Positions 24,293-35,120 of a stretch of DNA of 64,000 bases are shown here, in pieces (position 1 is the stretch's first letter; each line of letters opens with the position of its first letter). The notes under the pieces were generated by a model, which was not told the origin of the DNA, did no database searches, and saw nothing but the letters and a program-made list of their open reading frames with translations. A program made the position numbers and the translations under genes. The stretch comes from an uncultured Collinsella sp. GTDB taxonomy: Bacteria; Actinomycetota; Coriobacteriia; Coriobacteriales; Coriobacteriaceae. The stretch lies in contig CATYLC010000005.1 in the NCBI GenBank assembly GCA_958408685.1, forward strand, positions 1 through 64,000. The letters run 5' to 3'.

Positions 24293-25291
24293 TTGGCACG
24301 ATCTTCGGGTTTCTCCACAAATCTGAATACCAAGCGACAATCAACGGGTATGCGCCCGTTGATTGTTTTCAGCCTGATTTCGGTGTTGCTGCTCACGTTT
24401 TACATCCGCGAGGGCGAGGCAGGGCCGATTCATGCCGTGCGTTCGGGCGTAACGACGATTACCTCGCCGGTGCGCTTTGTGGGCTCGGCCGTGGCGGCTC
24501 CCTTCAATGCGATCGGCAACGTGTTCTCTAACCTTACGGCGTCGCAGGACACGCTTGACGAGCTTAAGAAGCAAAACGAGGAACTGACCTCTAAGGTTGC
24601 TGAGCTCTCCGAGGCTCAAAAGACCGCCGAGCGTCTGGAGGGGCTGGTCGGCCTGCAGTCGACCTATAACCTCAAATCGACCGCTGCTCGTATCGTTGGT
24701 GCCTCTGGCGATGCCTGGACCTCGACCGTTACCATCGACAAGGGCTCTGCCGACGGCCTTACCATCAACATGCCCGTGACGAGTTCTGCCGGTGTTATCG
24801 GCCAGATTATCGAGGTATCGGCCAAAACGTCGACCGTGCGCTTGATTAGCGACGAGAACTCGGGCGTGTCCGCCATGGTGCAGGACACGCGCGCCCAGGG
24901 CATGCTGCAGGGTCAGGCTGACGGCACGCTGCGTCTTGAGTACGTGAGCGTCGACTCTGATGTTAAGGTTGGCGACATCATCGTGACCTCGGGCATCGGT
25001 GGCGTGTTCCCCAAGGGTCTACCGCTCGGCACCGTCTCGTCGGTTGAGAAATCGGCAAACGATGTGTACTACACCATTGTGGTGCGCGCTCAGACGACGG
25101 CCGAGAACAACGAGGAAGTGCTGGTCATTACCTCGCTGACCGACGAACAGTCGGCCTCGGATGAGGACGTGAGTACGGCCAACAGCACGCCGCAGGGAAC
25201 GTCGCGCGATGCTGCGACCAAGACGAAGGACGAGAGTTCGGATGACAGTTCCGACACGTCCGAGACGACCGATTCCGGCTCGAGCGAATAG
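24293..25291 (+). CDS. mreC: rod-shape determining protein MreC
   Basis: 332 aa, TTG start with AAGGTGG. A cytoplasmic N-terminus, one membrane segment (about 21-38), a coiled coil (about 85-120) and the two beta-barrel domains typical of MreC (GDAWTSTVTIDKGSADGL, VGDIIVTSGIGGVFPKGLPLG). The last 45 residues are a Ser/Thr/Asp-rich disordered tail. It links MreB, MreD and PBP2 outside the membrane. It lies 21 bases after mreB. Confidence 0.94.
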   Translation: MARSSGFSTNLNTKRQSTGMRPLIVFSLISVLLLTFYIREGEAGPIHAVRSGVTTITSPVRFVGSAVAAPFNAIGNVFSNLTASQDTLDELKKQNEELTSKVAELSEAQKTAERLEGLVGLQSTYNLKSTAARIVGASGDAWTSTVTIDKGSADGLTINMPVTSSAGVIGQIIEVSAKTSTVRLISDENSGVSAMVQDTRAQGMLQGQADGTLRLEYVSVDSDVKVGDIIVTSGIGGVFPKGLPLGTVSSVEKSANDVYYTIVVRAQTTAENNEEVLVITSLTDEQSASDEDVSTANSTPQGTSRDAATKTKDESSDDSSDTSETTDSGSSE

Positions 25292-25302
25292 GGGGCATGT
25301 CC

Positions 25303-25869
25303 ATGGATCTACACGAGCAGGGGATGAGCTCCCGCACGTTTGTAATCGCCGCCATTGTGTGCGTGCTGCTGCAGGCAGGCCTGGCACCGCAGATCTCCAT
25401 TGCGGGCGGTCGCGTCAACTTCATGATTATCCTGGTGTGCCTAAGCGTGTTCTCGGGCGACCCGACCCGTGCCGTCGTGTGCGGTTTTTGCAGCGGCTTG
25501 TTTTATGACCTGTCCGCTGCCGTGCCGGTGGGCGTTATGTCGCTCCTGCTGACCGTGGGTTCTTTTGCCCTGGTGCACAGCGCCGTCGGTCAGACGGGCG
25601 GTACCCCGAGTGCGCGCGGCGTCACCGTGGGCGCCTTTGCGCTCGTCATTAATGTGATTTACAGCATCATCTTGCTGTTTATGGGTTTGGAGACGAGCTT
25701 TGTCGTGGCGATCTTCGGCCATGCGCTGCCGTCCTCGATCCTGACGGGTCTGGTTGCCATTCCGTTTTTGATGTCCGGCGTCGTGCCGCAGTCCGGCTAT
25801 GGATTCTCCGCACGTGGCGGACGCCAGGCGGGTATGCGCTTTAAGCCCAAGACCCGCAAGCTCAAATAG
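25303..25869 (+). CDS. mreD: rod-shape determining protein MreD
   Basis: 188 aa. ATG 25303 is preferred over ATG 25297 because the AGGGGG ribosome site is only one base from the latter. Five or six membrane segments fill residues 8-165; the central GDPTRAVVCGFCSGLFYDLSAA stretch with Gly, Phe and Asp matches MreD. A basic tail (MRFKPKTRKLK) should be cytoplasmic. It partners with MreC in the elongasome. Confidence 0.9.
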   Translation: MDLHEQGMSSRTFVIAAIVCVLLQAGLAPQISIAGGRVNFMIILVCLSVFSGDPTRAVVCGFCSGLFYDLSAAVPVGVMSLLLTVGSFALVHSAVGQTGGTPSARGVTVGAFALVINVIYSIILLFMGLETSFVVAIFGHALPSSILTGLVAIPFLMSGVVPQSGYGFSARGGRQAGMRFKPKTRKLK

Positions 25870-25882
25870 GGGAGGCCCGTAG

Positions 25883-27952
25883 ATGTCTTCCCAGATGACG
25901 GTTATTATCGCCGGTATCGTGCTGGTTGTGGCCATCGTGGTCGCGCTGGTCATCATGCGTCGTGGCGATTCCCGTTTTACCTACGATACACAGCATGGAA
26001 CGGCCCCGCGCGCCACCGAGGGCGAGGGCAATACCGCGGCGACCGCCTTTAAGGGCCGCTTTTCCATCCTCACCACGGGTGTGGGCGCGATGTTTGCGGC
26101 GCTTGCCGTCAAGCTGTGGGGCATGCAGATGGTCTCATCGGACTATTACGAGAAGCAGGCCAATAGTAATCAGACTCGCACCGTTACAACACCCGCTGTG
26201 CGCGGTCGCATCCTCGACCGCAATGGCGTGGCGCTTGTCCAGAACCGTCCCTCACTTGCTGTCGTGGCCTACCGCGACCTTGCCGAGGATGAGGTTCTGG
26301 TTCGCCATCTTGCCAACGTGCTTGGAATGCCTTACGTGGCGGTCCTTCGCAATATTCAGGACAATACAGAGGGCGCTCAGAGCCTGCATACCATCGCGAC
26401 GGACGTTCGTCGCTCCACGGTTGCCTATATTCAGGAGCATGCCGGCGAGTTCCCGGGCGTCAAGATTGCCGAGCGTACCGAGCGCCAGTATCCATATGGC
26501 GAGACGGCATGCCATATCTTGGGCTATACCGGCACCATTACCTCCGAGCAGCTCGAGGCTCAGAATAAGAAAACCTCTGGCGATGATGATGCTTCTGCTG
26601 GCAAGATTACGTACCAGTCGGGCGATATCGTGGGCCAGGCGGGCGTTGAGAGCTACTACGAAAACCTGCTGCAGGGTATTCGTGGCGAGCAGACCGTCAA
26701 GGTCGATGCCTCGGGCAATGTGACCGGTCAGGCCGGCGCCGTGCCCGCGAAGGCCGGCTCCGACATTAAGCTCACGCTCGACCTTAAGATCCAACAGGCA
26801 TGTGAGACGGCACTGGCGAGCGCTATCGAGCTTGCCAAGACCACTGGCTACAGCAATGCCGGCAACGGCGCTGTGGTGTGTCTCGATCCCAACAATGGCG
26901 AGATCCTGGGCATGGCGAGCCAGCCCAAGTTCGATCCGTCCGTCTTTATCGGCGGCGTCTCAAATGACGTGTGGACCGAGCTCAATGATGACAAGGGTTC
27001 GCACCCGCTGCTCAACCGCGCCATTAGCGGACAGTACATGTCGGCCTCGACCATCAAGCCGCTCTCGGCGCTGGCCGGTCTTGAGTTTGGAACCTACACG
27101 TCGGGGCAGACGACCAACTGCACGGGTTATTGGACGGGTCTGGGCAAGTCGTGGGGCAAGTACTGCTGGCTGCATTCCGGCCACGGCACCATGACGCTGC
27201 AGTCGGGAATCGCCAACTCGTGCGACCCTGTCTTCTACGACATGGGCAAGGCGTTCTTTTATGACGAGCAACATCCCGAGGGTCTGCAGGAGGTCTTTCG
27301 TCGCTGGGGTCTAGGCAAGACCTGCGGTATCGATCTGCCGAGTGAGGGCGCGGGCCGTATTCCCGATGCCGAGTGGAAAGAGTCGTACTTCACCGACGCC
27401 TCTGCCGAGGACCGCAAGTGGAATGCCGGCGATATGACCAACATTGCCATCGGTCAGGGCGACATCCTGGTGACGCCCCTGCAGATGGCGTGTGCCTATA
27501 TGGGTCTTGCCAACGGCGGCAAACAGTACGTGCCTCACGTGTTTTTGTCTGCCGTGTCGCGCGATGGCGACGGCGATGCCTATAAGTACAACGGCAAGGG
27601 CAAGAAGAAGCGCCTGCAGGCCAAGATCAACAGCGATTCGGATTTGGCTCTTGTACGCAACGGCATGCACGACGTGATTTACACGGCATCGACGTCCCTG
27701 GCGGCTCACTTTGGCACCCTGACGCCGCAGGTATACGGTAAGTCGGGCACGGGAGAGAAAAGCGGCGAGGACGAATACGCGTGGTTCTGCGCCTATGCAC
27801 CGGCCGATGACCCCAAGTATGTCATCGCTACCGTCCTGGAGCAGGGCGGCGGTGGCTCAGATACCGCGATGCATGTCGTGCGCGACGTGCTCGGCGTGAT
27901 TTATGACGAGCCCGATACCTCTTCGGCTTCGGGCGATTCTTCGGTTCGATAG
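25883..27952 (+). CDS. mrdA: penicillin-binding protein 2 (elongasome transpeptidase)
   Basis: 689 aa, AGGGGAGG before ATG 25883. The PBP dimerisation domain starts near residue 100 (PAVRGRILDRNGVALVQN). The transpeptidase domain has the SxxK box STIK with Ser389 and Lys392, an SCD triad in the SxN position and KSGT at 620-623. Two hydrophobic stretches precede the domain (5-25 and about 60-80), where one is usual, so topology deserves a check: the first may be an added segment. It cross-links peptidoglycan during cell elongation with RodA, encoded 10 bases downstream. Confidence 0.93.
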   Translation: MSSQMTVIIAGIVLVVAIVVALVIMRRGDSRFTYDTQHGTAPRATEGEGNTAATAFKGRFSILTTGVGAMFAALAVKLWGMQMVSSDYYEKQANSNQTRTVTTPAVRGRILDRNGVALVQNRPSLAVVAYRDLAEDEVLVRHLANVLGMPYVAVLRNIQDNTEGAQSLHTIATDVRRSTVAYIQEHAGEFPGVKIAERTERQYPYGETACHILGYTGTITSEQLEAQNKKTSGDDDASAGKITYQSGDIVGQAGVESYYENLLQGIRGEQTVKVDASGNVTGQAGAVPAKAGSDIKLTLDLKIQQACETALASAIELAKTTGYSNAGNGAVVCLDPNNGEILGMASQPKFDPSVFIGGVSNDVWTELNDDKGSHPLLNRAISGQYMSASTIKPLSALAGLEFGTYTSGQTTNCTGYWTGLGKSWGKYCWLHSGHGTMTLQSGIANSCDPVFYDMGKAFFYDEQHPEGLQEVFRRWGLGKTCGIDLPSEGAGRIPDAEWKESYFTDASAEDRKWNAGDMTNIAIGQGDILVTPLQMACAYMGLANGGKQYVPHVFLSAVSRDGDGDAYKYNGKGKKKRLQAKINSDSDLALVRNGMHDVIYTASTSLAAHFGTLTPQVYGKSGTGEKSGEDEYAWFCAYAPADDPKYVIATVLEQGGGGSDTAMHVVRDVLGVIYDEPDTSSASGDSSVR

Positions 27953-27961
27953 GAGGTTGCG

Positions 27962-29188
27962 ATGGATTTTTCTCCGGCGGATCTGTTCCGTTCAACCAAG
28001 ACCGGCTCTCGCAGCAGCCTGGACCGCGTCAACAAGCAACTTTCGGCCTCGCGCGGCACGTTTCGCCAAAAGGTGCATATCGGTGTGCTCGTGGCTACTG
28101 TGGCGCTCGTCGCCTACGGTGCCATCATTATCTGGTCGGCTTCGCAGTTTAAGGCTGATGCCTCGTTCTCACGCCATCTGCTGGGAATTGGCATCGGGGC
28201 GGTGCTGGCGGTGCTCGTCTGGCGTACCGACCTGCGCGGTATTTCCAATTTCTCGACGGCGTTGCTCGTCATCGACCTGATCGTGATCTTCTCGCCCAAG
28301 ATTCCGGGTCTGTCCTATACGGGCGGTCTGGGCATGACGGGCTGGATCAAGATTCCCGGTATCGGCTTGACCTTCCAGCCGGTTGAGCTTGCCAAGCTCA
28401 TCACCATCTTCTTTATTGCTACGCTTGGCTCGCAGTATAACGGCCGCATCGATACCGTTCGCGACTACGTCAAGCTCTGCGGCATGCTGTCCATTCCGTT
28501 TTTGGCCGTCGTTGCCATGGGCGACCTGGGCTCGGGCCTGGTCGTGCTTGTTTCGGGCGCCATCGTCATCTGTATGAGCGGTGCACGCCGCGAATGGGTG
28601 CTGTCGACCCTGGCCCTGCTCGTGGGCCTGGTGGCCCTCGTCCTGGCGCTCGATTCGGTCTTTGATTCGTTGCTCGGCCACGATGTGCTCATCAAGCAGT
28701 ACCAGATGAACCGTCTGACGGTCTTTATCGACCCCGATAATGCCGATTCGGACGATGCCTACAATCTGCAGCAGTCGTTGATCGCGGTCGGCTCGGGCGG
28801 TTTCTTTGGTAAGGGCCTGGGGCATGCGACGCAGTCGGCCGGCGGCTTTCTGCCTGAGTTCCACACCGACTTCGTCTTCGCCTTCCTGTCCGAGACCTTT
28901 GGCTTCTGCGGCTCCTTTTTGCTGCTGTGCTTGTACGTGCTGCTGATCTTTTCGACGATTCGCGTCGCCTTTAAGTGTGAGTCACTCTTCTTGCGGCTCT
29001 CATGCGTAGGTATCGTCGGCATGTGGGCATTCCAGACTTTCGAAAACATCGGCATGTGCATCGGCATGATGCCGATTACCGGTATTCCGCTGCCGTTTAT
29101 TAGCTTTGGTTCGTCTTCGATGATGATTCAGCTGCTGACGGTGGGTATCGTACAATCCATATGGCGGCATCGTTCGGGCGCCGCGTAA
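27962..29188 (+). CDS. rodA: RodA, SEDS peptidoglycan glycosyltransferase
   Basis: 408 aa with TAGGAGG before ATG 27962. About ten membrane segments; SEDS motifs include GWIKIPGIGLTFQPVELAKL (near 122-141), QQSLIAVGSGGFFGKGLG, LPEFHTDFVFAFLSETFG with the Asp required for polymerase activity, and PFISFGSSSMM near the end. It polymerises lipid II into glycan strands and works with the PBP2 encoded just before. A basic, serine-rich cytoplasmic N-terminus (about 45 residues) precedes the first segment. Confidence 0.95.
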   Translation: MDFSPADLFRSTKTGSRSSLDRVNKQLSASRGTFRQKVHIGVLVATVALVAYGAIIIWSASQFKADASFSRHLLGIGIGAVLAVLVWRTDLRGISNFSTALLVIDLIVIFSPKIPGLSYTGGLGMTGWIKIPGIGLTFQPVELAKLITIFFIATLGSQYNGRIDTVRDYVKLCGMLSIPFLAVVAMGDLGSGLVVLVSGAIVICMSGARREWVLSTLALLVGLVALVLALDSVFDSLLGHDVLIKQYQMNRLTVFIDPDNADSDDAYNLQQSLIAVGSGGFFGKGLGHATQSAGGFLPEFHTDFVFAFLSETFGFCGSFLLLCLYVLLIFSTIRVAFKCESLFLRLSCVGIVGMWAFQTFENIGMCIGMMPITGIPLPFISFGSSSMMIQLLTVGIVQSIWRHRSGAA

Positions 29189-29206
29189 CCGCTGGAGGGG
29201 TTTGCT

Positions 29207-30136
29207 ATGAAAATTCCCGTAGATAAGCTGACCCGCGCTTTTAAGATGGGCGCGTCCGTTAAGAAGGATTCCGATACGCCGGTGCGCGTCTCGGTCTATC
29301 TGGATTCGTCCGCCTCGCGCTTTCTGGCCGAGACGGTGCGTGATGCCTTTGTGCCGCAGACGACCTCGGGCATTGTGCGCGTCGAGCGTCTGGGGGAGGA
29401 ACGAATTGCTCCAAAGACCGATACCGATGTGGTGCTGGTGCTCTCGTGTGGTTCCGACCGCTTGGAGAGTGCCGTGCAGGAGCTCGTGATCGCCGGCGCG
29501 CCCGTGTGCGTGCTTGCCGAGTCTGCTGTGGAGGTGCCGTTTATCGAGGAGTCCACGCCCATGCTCGGCGTGGTGGCGGCAACCGATAAGACGTATCTGC
29601 TCGAGACGCTTGCCCGCTGGATTCTCGATCGCACCGACAAGGAAACGGCTTTTGCGGCGAACTTTGCCTTCATGCGCATCGCGGCGGCCAATCGTATCAT
29701 CACCTCGTGCGCGCTCACCAATATGGCGACCGGTGCGCTGGTGTTTTTGCCGGGCGCCGATTATCCCGTTATGGCGCTGGCGCAGGTGGGCATGCTCTTT
29801 GAGCTCGCTGCCGTCTTTGGACGCGGCATTAAACCTGAGCGAGGCTACGAGGTCGCGGGCGTGCTTGCCGGCGGTCTTGTGATCCGCGCGGTCACCCGCG
29901 CGCTCGTTAAGCAGACGCCGCATATTGGGTTTGCCGTCAAGGCGCTCACTGCTGCCGCGGGCACCTATGGTATGGGCCGTGCGCTCGTTTCGCTCTACGA
30001 GCGCGATGTCGACTACAGCCGTGCCAACGAGGTGGTCACTGCCACGTTCTCCCGCGTTCGCGATCTGGTGACCACGGTCGCGGGCGCTACCCGTCCTATG
30101 CCGTCCTACCAAGACGCATCCGATATCGCTGCTTAG
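29207..30136 (+). CDS. DUF697 (YcjF-like) membrane protein
   Basis: 309 aa. Residues 1-150 form a soluble domain with an alternating strand/helix pattern (VRVSVYLDSSASRFL, DVVLVLSCGSDRLE, PVCVLAESAVEVPF) that recalls a GTPase-like or Rossmann fold but has no P-loop. Residues 160-290 show the DUF697 pattern: LPGADYPVMALAQVGMLFELAAVFG, GVLAGGLVIRAVTRALV and GTYGMGRA, with membrane-associating helices. It follows rodA by 18 bases and so probably shares its transcript. A role with the elongasome is inference from position only. Confidence 0.7.
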   Translation: MKIPVDKLTRAFKMGASVKKDSDTPVRVSVYLDSSASRFLAETVRDAFVPQTTSGIVRVERLGEERIAPKTDTDVVLVLSCGSDRLESAVQELVIAGAPVCVLAESAVEVPFIEESTPMLGVVAATDKTYLLETLARWILDRTDKETAFAANFAFMRIAAANRIITSCALTNMATGALVFLPGADYPVMALAQVGMLFELAAVFGRGIKPERGYEVAGVLAGGLVIRAVTRALVKQTPHIGFAVKALTAAAGTYGMGRALVSLYERDVDYSRANEVVTATFSRVRDLVTTVAGATRPMPSYQDASDIAA

Positions 30137-30146
30137 GGGTTTTCCG

Positions 30147-32024
30147 TTGCGCGTTGCATACCAAGATTGTTTTCATTTAATTGAGCCGTTGCTCGCCAAG
30201 GTCGAGAAGCCGAGTCGCTATATCGATCACGAGTGGGGCACGCTTTCCAAGCCCGATGCCGACTACCGTTGCTGCCTGATCTACCCGGATGTGTACGAGG
30301 TTGGTCTGCCCAACCAGGGCATCGCCATCCTCTACAACATCCTTAACCAGGCCGAGGGCATCTCCTGCGAGCGCGGCTATGTGCCGTGGCCCGATATGGG
30401 TGACGCCATGCGCGAGGCGGGCATTCCGCTGCTCTCGCTCGAGGGTGCGGCGCCGGTCGCTTCGTTTGATATTGTCGGCCTGCATGTGCCGCACGAGATG
30501 GCGGTGACGAACTTCCTTGAGGCACTCGACCTCGCTGGCATTCCGCTGTTAGCGGCCGACCGCGGCGAAGACGACCCCATCATCATCGCCGGCGGCCCCT
30601 CGGTGTACAACCCCGAGCCGTACGCGGCCTTCTTCGATGCCATCCTCATCGGTGAGGGCGAGGAATCGCTGCTCGAGACCTGCCAGCTGCATCGCCGCCT
30701 GCGTGACGAAGGGGTCCCGCGCGCGCAGATTGTCGAGCAGCTTGCATCCATTGCCGGCAACTACGTGCCGTCGCTCTATGAGGTTCGTCACGACGAGCCC
30801 TGCTCGCCGCATGGCTACACCGTGCCGCGTGAGGGCAAGGATGCGCCGACCGTGGTCTACAAGCGCGTCGTCGAGGATTTCGGCGCCACGAATCCGTTGT
30901 CGCAGTCGTGTGTGCCCTATGCGCAGCTGGTTCACGACCGCCTGTCTATCGAGATCCTGCGCGGCTGCGCCCGCGGCTGTCGTTTTTGTCAGGCCGGCAT
31001 GACGTATCGCCCGGTGCGCGAGCGCTCGGCCGACCAGATCGTCTCGTCGGTGATTCAGGGTCTGGAAAAGACCGGCTATGACGAGGTGTCGCTGACCTCG
31101 CTCTCCACGACCGACCACTCCTGCATTCGCGACGTGCTCGGCAGGCTCAACCGTCGCCTGGAGGATACGGGTATTCGCGTGTCTATTCCGTCGCAGCGCC
31201 TGGATTCGTTTGGCGTGGATATGGCCGAGTCGGTTGCTGGCGAAAAGAAGGGCGGCCTGACGTTCGCGCCCGAGGCCGGCAGCCAGCGCATGCGCGACAT
31301 CATTAACAAGAACGTGACCGAGGAGGACTTGGACCGTGCGGCCAAGGCGGCCTTCGAGGCCGGCTGGAACCGTATGAAGCTCTACTTTATGATGGGCCTT
31401 CCCGGCGAGCGCGACGAGGACATCGTGGCCATCGCCAATCTGGCCGATCACGTGCTGGAGCTCGGTCGTTCCGTGGTGCCCAAGGCTCGTCGCGGCTCGA
31501 TCTCGGTGTCCATCTCGGTTTCGGTCTTTATCCCCAAGGCTGCCACGCCGTTCCAGTGGTGCCCGCAGCTCGACTACGACGACGTCAAGCGTCGCCAGAA
31601 GCTGCTTATCACGAGCGTTCGCAACCGTGCCGTCCGCGTTCATTACCACGATGCCGAGACCTCGCTCATCGAGGCCGCGCTGTCCCGCGCCGGTCGTGAC
31701 ATGACGCCCGTCATCATCGATGCTTGGCGCTCGGGCTCTCGCTTTGACGCCTGGGTAGAGCATTTCTCGCTCGAGAACTGGAAGGAGGCTGCTGCCAAAA
31801 ACGGCATTGACCTCAATGAGCTCGTGCACCTGCCTTACGAGTTGGATTGGCGCCTGCCGTGGGAGCACGTGAGCCCCGGCTGCACGCGCGGCTTCCTCGA
31901 GCGCGAGTACCGTCGCTCGCTCGAGGGCGTCACGACTCCCGACTGCACCCGCACGTCGTGCACCGGCTGCGGGATCTGCCCCACGCTCCACGCCAAGAAT
32001 GTATTGATGGGTGATCGCGCATGA
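30147..32024 (+). CDS. B12-binding radical SAM protein (TIGR03960 type)
   Basis: 625 aa; TTG start 8 bases after AGGGG. An N-terminal B12-binding-like domain (about 40-190, GLPNQGIAILYNILNQ and GEGEESLLE) is followed by a radical SAM core with the cluster motif CARGCRFC near residue 273 and a C-terminal Cys-rich CTGCGICP end. Paired proteins of this type with a DUF2344 partner are common near rplU and are thought to modify RNA or protein, but the reaction is not established. It overlaps the DUF2344 gene by four bases (ATGA). Confidence 0.88.
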   Translation: MRVAYQDCFHLIEPLLAKVEKPSRYIDHEWGTLSKPDADYRCCLIYPDVYEVGLPNQGIAILYNILNQAEGISCERGYVPWPDMGDAMREAGIPLLSLEGAAPVASFDIVGLHVPHEMAVTNFLEALDLAGIPLLAADRGEDDPIIIAGGPSVYNPEPYAAFFDAILIGEGEESLLETCQLHRRLRDEGVPRAQIVEQLASIAGNYVPSLYEVRHDEPCSPHGYTVPREGKDAPTVVYKRVVEDFGATNPLSQSCVPYAQLVHDRLSIEILRGCARGCRFCQAGMTYRPVRERSADQIVSSVIQGLEKTGYDEVSLTSLSTTDHSCIRDVLGRLNRRLEDTGIRVSIPSQRLDSFGVDMAESVAGEKKGGLTFAPEAGSQRMRDIINKNVTEEDLDRAAKAAFEAGWNRMKLYFMMGLPGERDEDIVAIANLADHVLELGRSVVPKARRGSISVSISVSVFIPKAATPFQWCPQLDYDDVKRRQKLLITSVRNRAVRVHYHDAETSLIEAALSRAGRDMTPVIIDAWRSGSRFDAWVEHFSLENWKEAAAKNGIDLNELVHLPYELDWRLPWEHVSPGCTRGFLEREYRRSLEGVTTPDCTRTSCTGCGICPTLHAKNVLMGDRA

Positions 32025-32833
32025 GTGAGCGCCTGACCGACAACCCCTCGCTCTTTAGGCTTCGTGTTCGCTATGGCAAGTGCGATCGTCTTAAGTACTT
32101 GGGCCATCTCGAAGTAATTCATACCATTGAGCGCATCGTGCGCCGTGCGGGACTTCCCTATGCCGTCACGCAGGGCTTCTCTCCGCACATGCGCGTTGGC
32201 TTCTCTTCGGCGCTACCGGTGGGCACGTCGTCGACCTGCGAGTGGTATGACCTGTTTATGACCGAGTTCGTGGCGCTCGACGAGGCGTTTGGGCGCCTGG
32301 CTGCGGCGTCTCCGGCCGATCTGGCACCCATCGAGGCGGCGTACATCGACGTGCGCACGCCGGCCTTGACGGCGCAGCTCACGCGCCTGTCGTATCGCAT
32401 CGACCTGCACTTGGATCCCGAGGCGCCCGTAAGCGCCGACGAGGTGCGCCGTGCGATCGACACGCTGCGCGCGGGCCACGGCATCGACTACGCGCGCGGC
32501 AAAAAGAGCAAGCGCTTGGATTTGGATCACACGCTCGTGGGCTATGAGCTCACGGCGGGGGAGCGCCCGGACCATTTTGTACTCATGCTCGACACCCATG
32601 CCGACAACGAGGGCTCCATGCGTCCGGAAATTTTGCTTTCTGCGGCTGATGTTTTGTTGCAGGGCTTGACCCCGGGCGTGGATGCACCTATTGTTTCCAC
32701 CGGTATGCAAGACCTCGTGACCATCTGCTCCTACGATGTCGAGCGTCAGAATCAAGCATGCGAGGACGACGAGGGCCGACTCGTCAGCCCCATACCTGTG
32801 CGAACTTGTGGATTTGCTCCACATACTCGTTGA
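32021..32833 (+). CDS. DUF2344 radical SAM-associated protein (TIGR03936 type)
   Basis: 270 aa, start overlapping the previous stop (ATGA). The family opening is clear: RLRVRYGKCDRLKYLGHLEVIHTIERIVRRAGLPYA in pieces at 13-47, with QGFSPHMRVGFSSALPVG near 50-68. It is soluble and lacks a metal-cluster motif. In many genomes it is fused to or next to the radical SAM protein, so it is likely its substrate-recognition subunit; this is inference. The stop codon lies within the -35 box of the rplU promoter. Confidence 0.85.
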   Translation: MSERLTDNPSLFRLRVRYGKCDRLKYLGHLEVIHTIERIVRRAGLPYAVTQGFSPHMRVGFSSALPVGTSSTCEWYDLFMTEFVALDEAFGRLAAASPADLAPIEAAYIDVRTPALTAQLTRLSYRIDLHLDPEAPVSADEVRRAIDTLRAGHGIDYARGKKSKRLDLDHTLVGYELTAGERPDHFVLMLDTHADNEGSMRPEILLSAADVLLQGLTPGVDAPIVSTGMQDLVTICSYDVERQNQACEDDEGRLVSPIPVRTCGFAPHTR

Positions 32834-32858
32834 CGGGGGTATTTTCGCCTGCTACTAT
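32830..32858 (+). promoter_or_regulatory. promoter of rplU-rpmA
   Basis: TTGACG (32830-32835), exactly 17 bases, TACTAT (32853-32858). The -35 box contains the TGA stop of the upstream gene. The start of rplU is 43 bases downstream of the -10 box. Confidence 0.8.
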
Positions 32859-32900
32859 ATTCGGCTGTTGCACTAACTGATGCATGAAGGGCAAGTAAAC

Positions 32901-33275
32901 ATGTACGCAATCGTTAACACGGGCGGCAAGCAGTACAAGGTCGCCACCGACGATGTCATCACCGTCGAGAAGATCGAGGGCAATGAGGGCGACAAGGTCA
33001 CCCTGCCGGTTATCTTCCTCAACGATGGTAAGAAGATCGTCACCGATCCCGACAAGCTGGCCAAGGCCAAGGTTACCGCTCAGATCGTTGAGCAGTTCAA
33101 GGGCGAGAAGCAGCTGGTCTTCAAGTTCCACAAGCGCAAGCGCTATCGTCGTCTGAAGGGTCACCGTCAGCAGCTCACCAAGCTGAAGATCGTGAAGGTT
33201 CAGGCTACCTCCCGCGCCAAGAAGGCTGTCAAGGCAGAGGCTGAGGCTGTTGCCGAGGCTCCCGTCGCCGAGTAG
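32901..33275 (+). CDS. rplU: 50S ribosomal protein L21
   Basis: 124 aa; ATG 32901 gives the conserved MYAIVNTGGKQYKV start, with GAAGGG upstream. The KFHKRKRYRRLKGHRQQLTKLKI core binds 23S rRNA. A 20-residue Ala/Glu/Lys tail (KKAVKAEAEAVAEAPVAE) extends the usual 103-residue length. Followed by rpmA after 33 bases. Confidence 0.96.
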   Translation: MYAIVNTGGKQYKVATDDVITVEKIEGNEGDKVTLPVIFLNDGKKIVTDPDKLAKAKVTAQIVEQFKGEKQLVFKFHKRKRYRRLKGHRQQLTKLKIVKVQATSRAKKAVKAEAEAVAEAPVAE

Positions 33276-33308
33276 ATTACACTCGTAACGAAAGAGTAGG
33301 TATACACA

Positions 33309-33566
33309 ATGGCACACAAAAAAGGACTCGGTTCCTCCCGTAATGGCCGTGACTCCCGCGGTCAGCGCCTTGGCACGAAGCGCTATGCCGGCCAGACGGT
33401 AACCACGGGCACGATTCTCGTCCGTCAGCACGGCACGCACATCCACCCGGGTGAGAACGTTGGCCGTGGTAAGGACGACACGCTGTTCGCGCTGGTCGAC
33501 GGTACCGTTGAGTTCCACAAGGGTATCAAGCACAGGGTCAGCGTACGCCCGCTCGCGAACGCGTAA
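33309..33566 (+). CDS. rpmA: 50S ribosomal protein L27
   Basis: 85 aa. The start [22 protein letters not shown] is standard, with no N-terminal cleavage extension like that of Firmicutes L27 (which carry a processed leader ending in FF). The [20 protein letters not shown] and [14 protein letters not shown] segments follow. L27 contacts the peptidyl-transferase centre. Confidence 0.97.
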   Translation: MAHKKGLGSSRNGRDSRGQRLGTKRYAGQTVTTGTILVRQHGTHIHPGENVGRGKDDTLFALVDGTVEFHKGIKHRVSVRPLANA

Positions 33567-33591
33567 TTCACCCTTCATAGAGCACATATGT

Positions 33592-33634
33592 GGGAGGCAC
33601 TTGAGTTTTAGGATTCAAGGGTCTCCCTCTTTTT
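33592..33634 (+). terminator. terminator between rpmA and obgE
   Basis: An interrupted stem: GGGAG (33592-33596) and CTTGA (33600-33604) pair with TTCAAG (33614-33619) and CTCCC (33623-33627); T5 follows at 33630-33634. The obgE ribosome site follows at once, so it should separate obgE from the ribosomal genes or let part of the transcripts through. Confidence 0.65.
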
Positions 33635-33638
33635 GTAG

Positions 33639-35117
<1,479 letters not shown>

Positions 35118-35120
35118 GCC

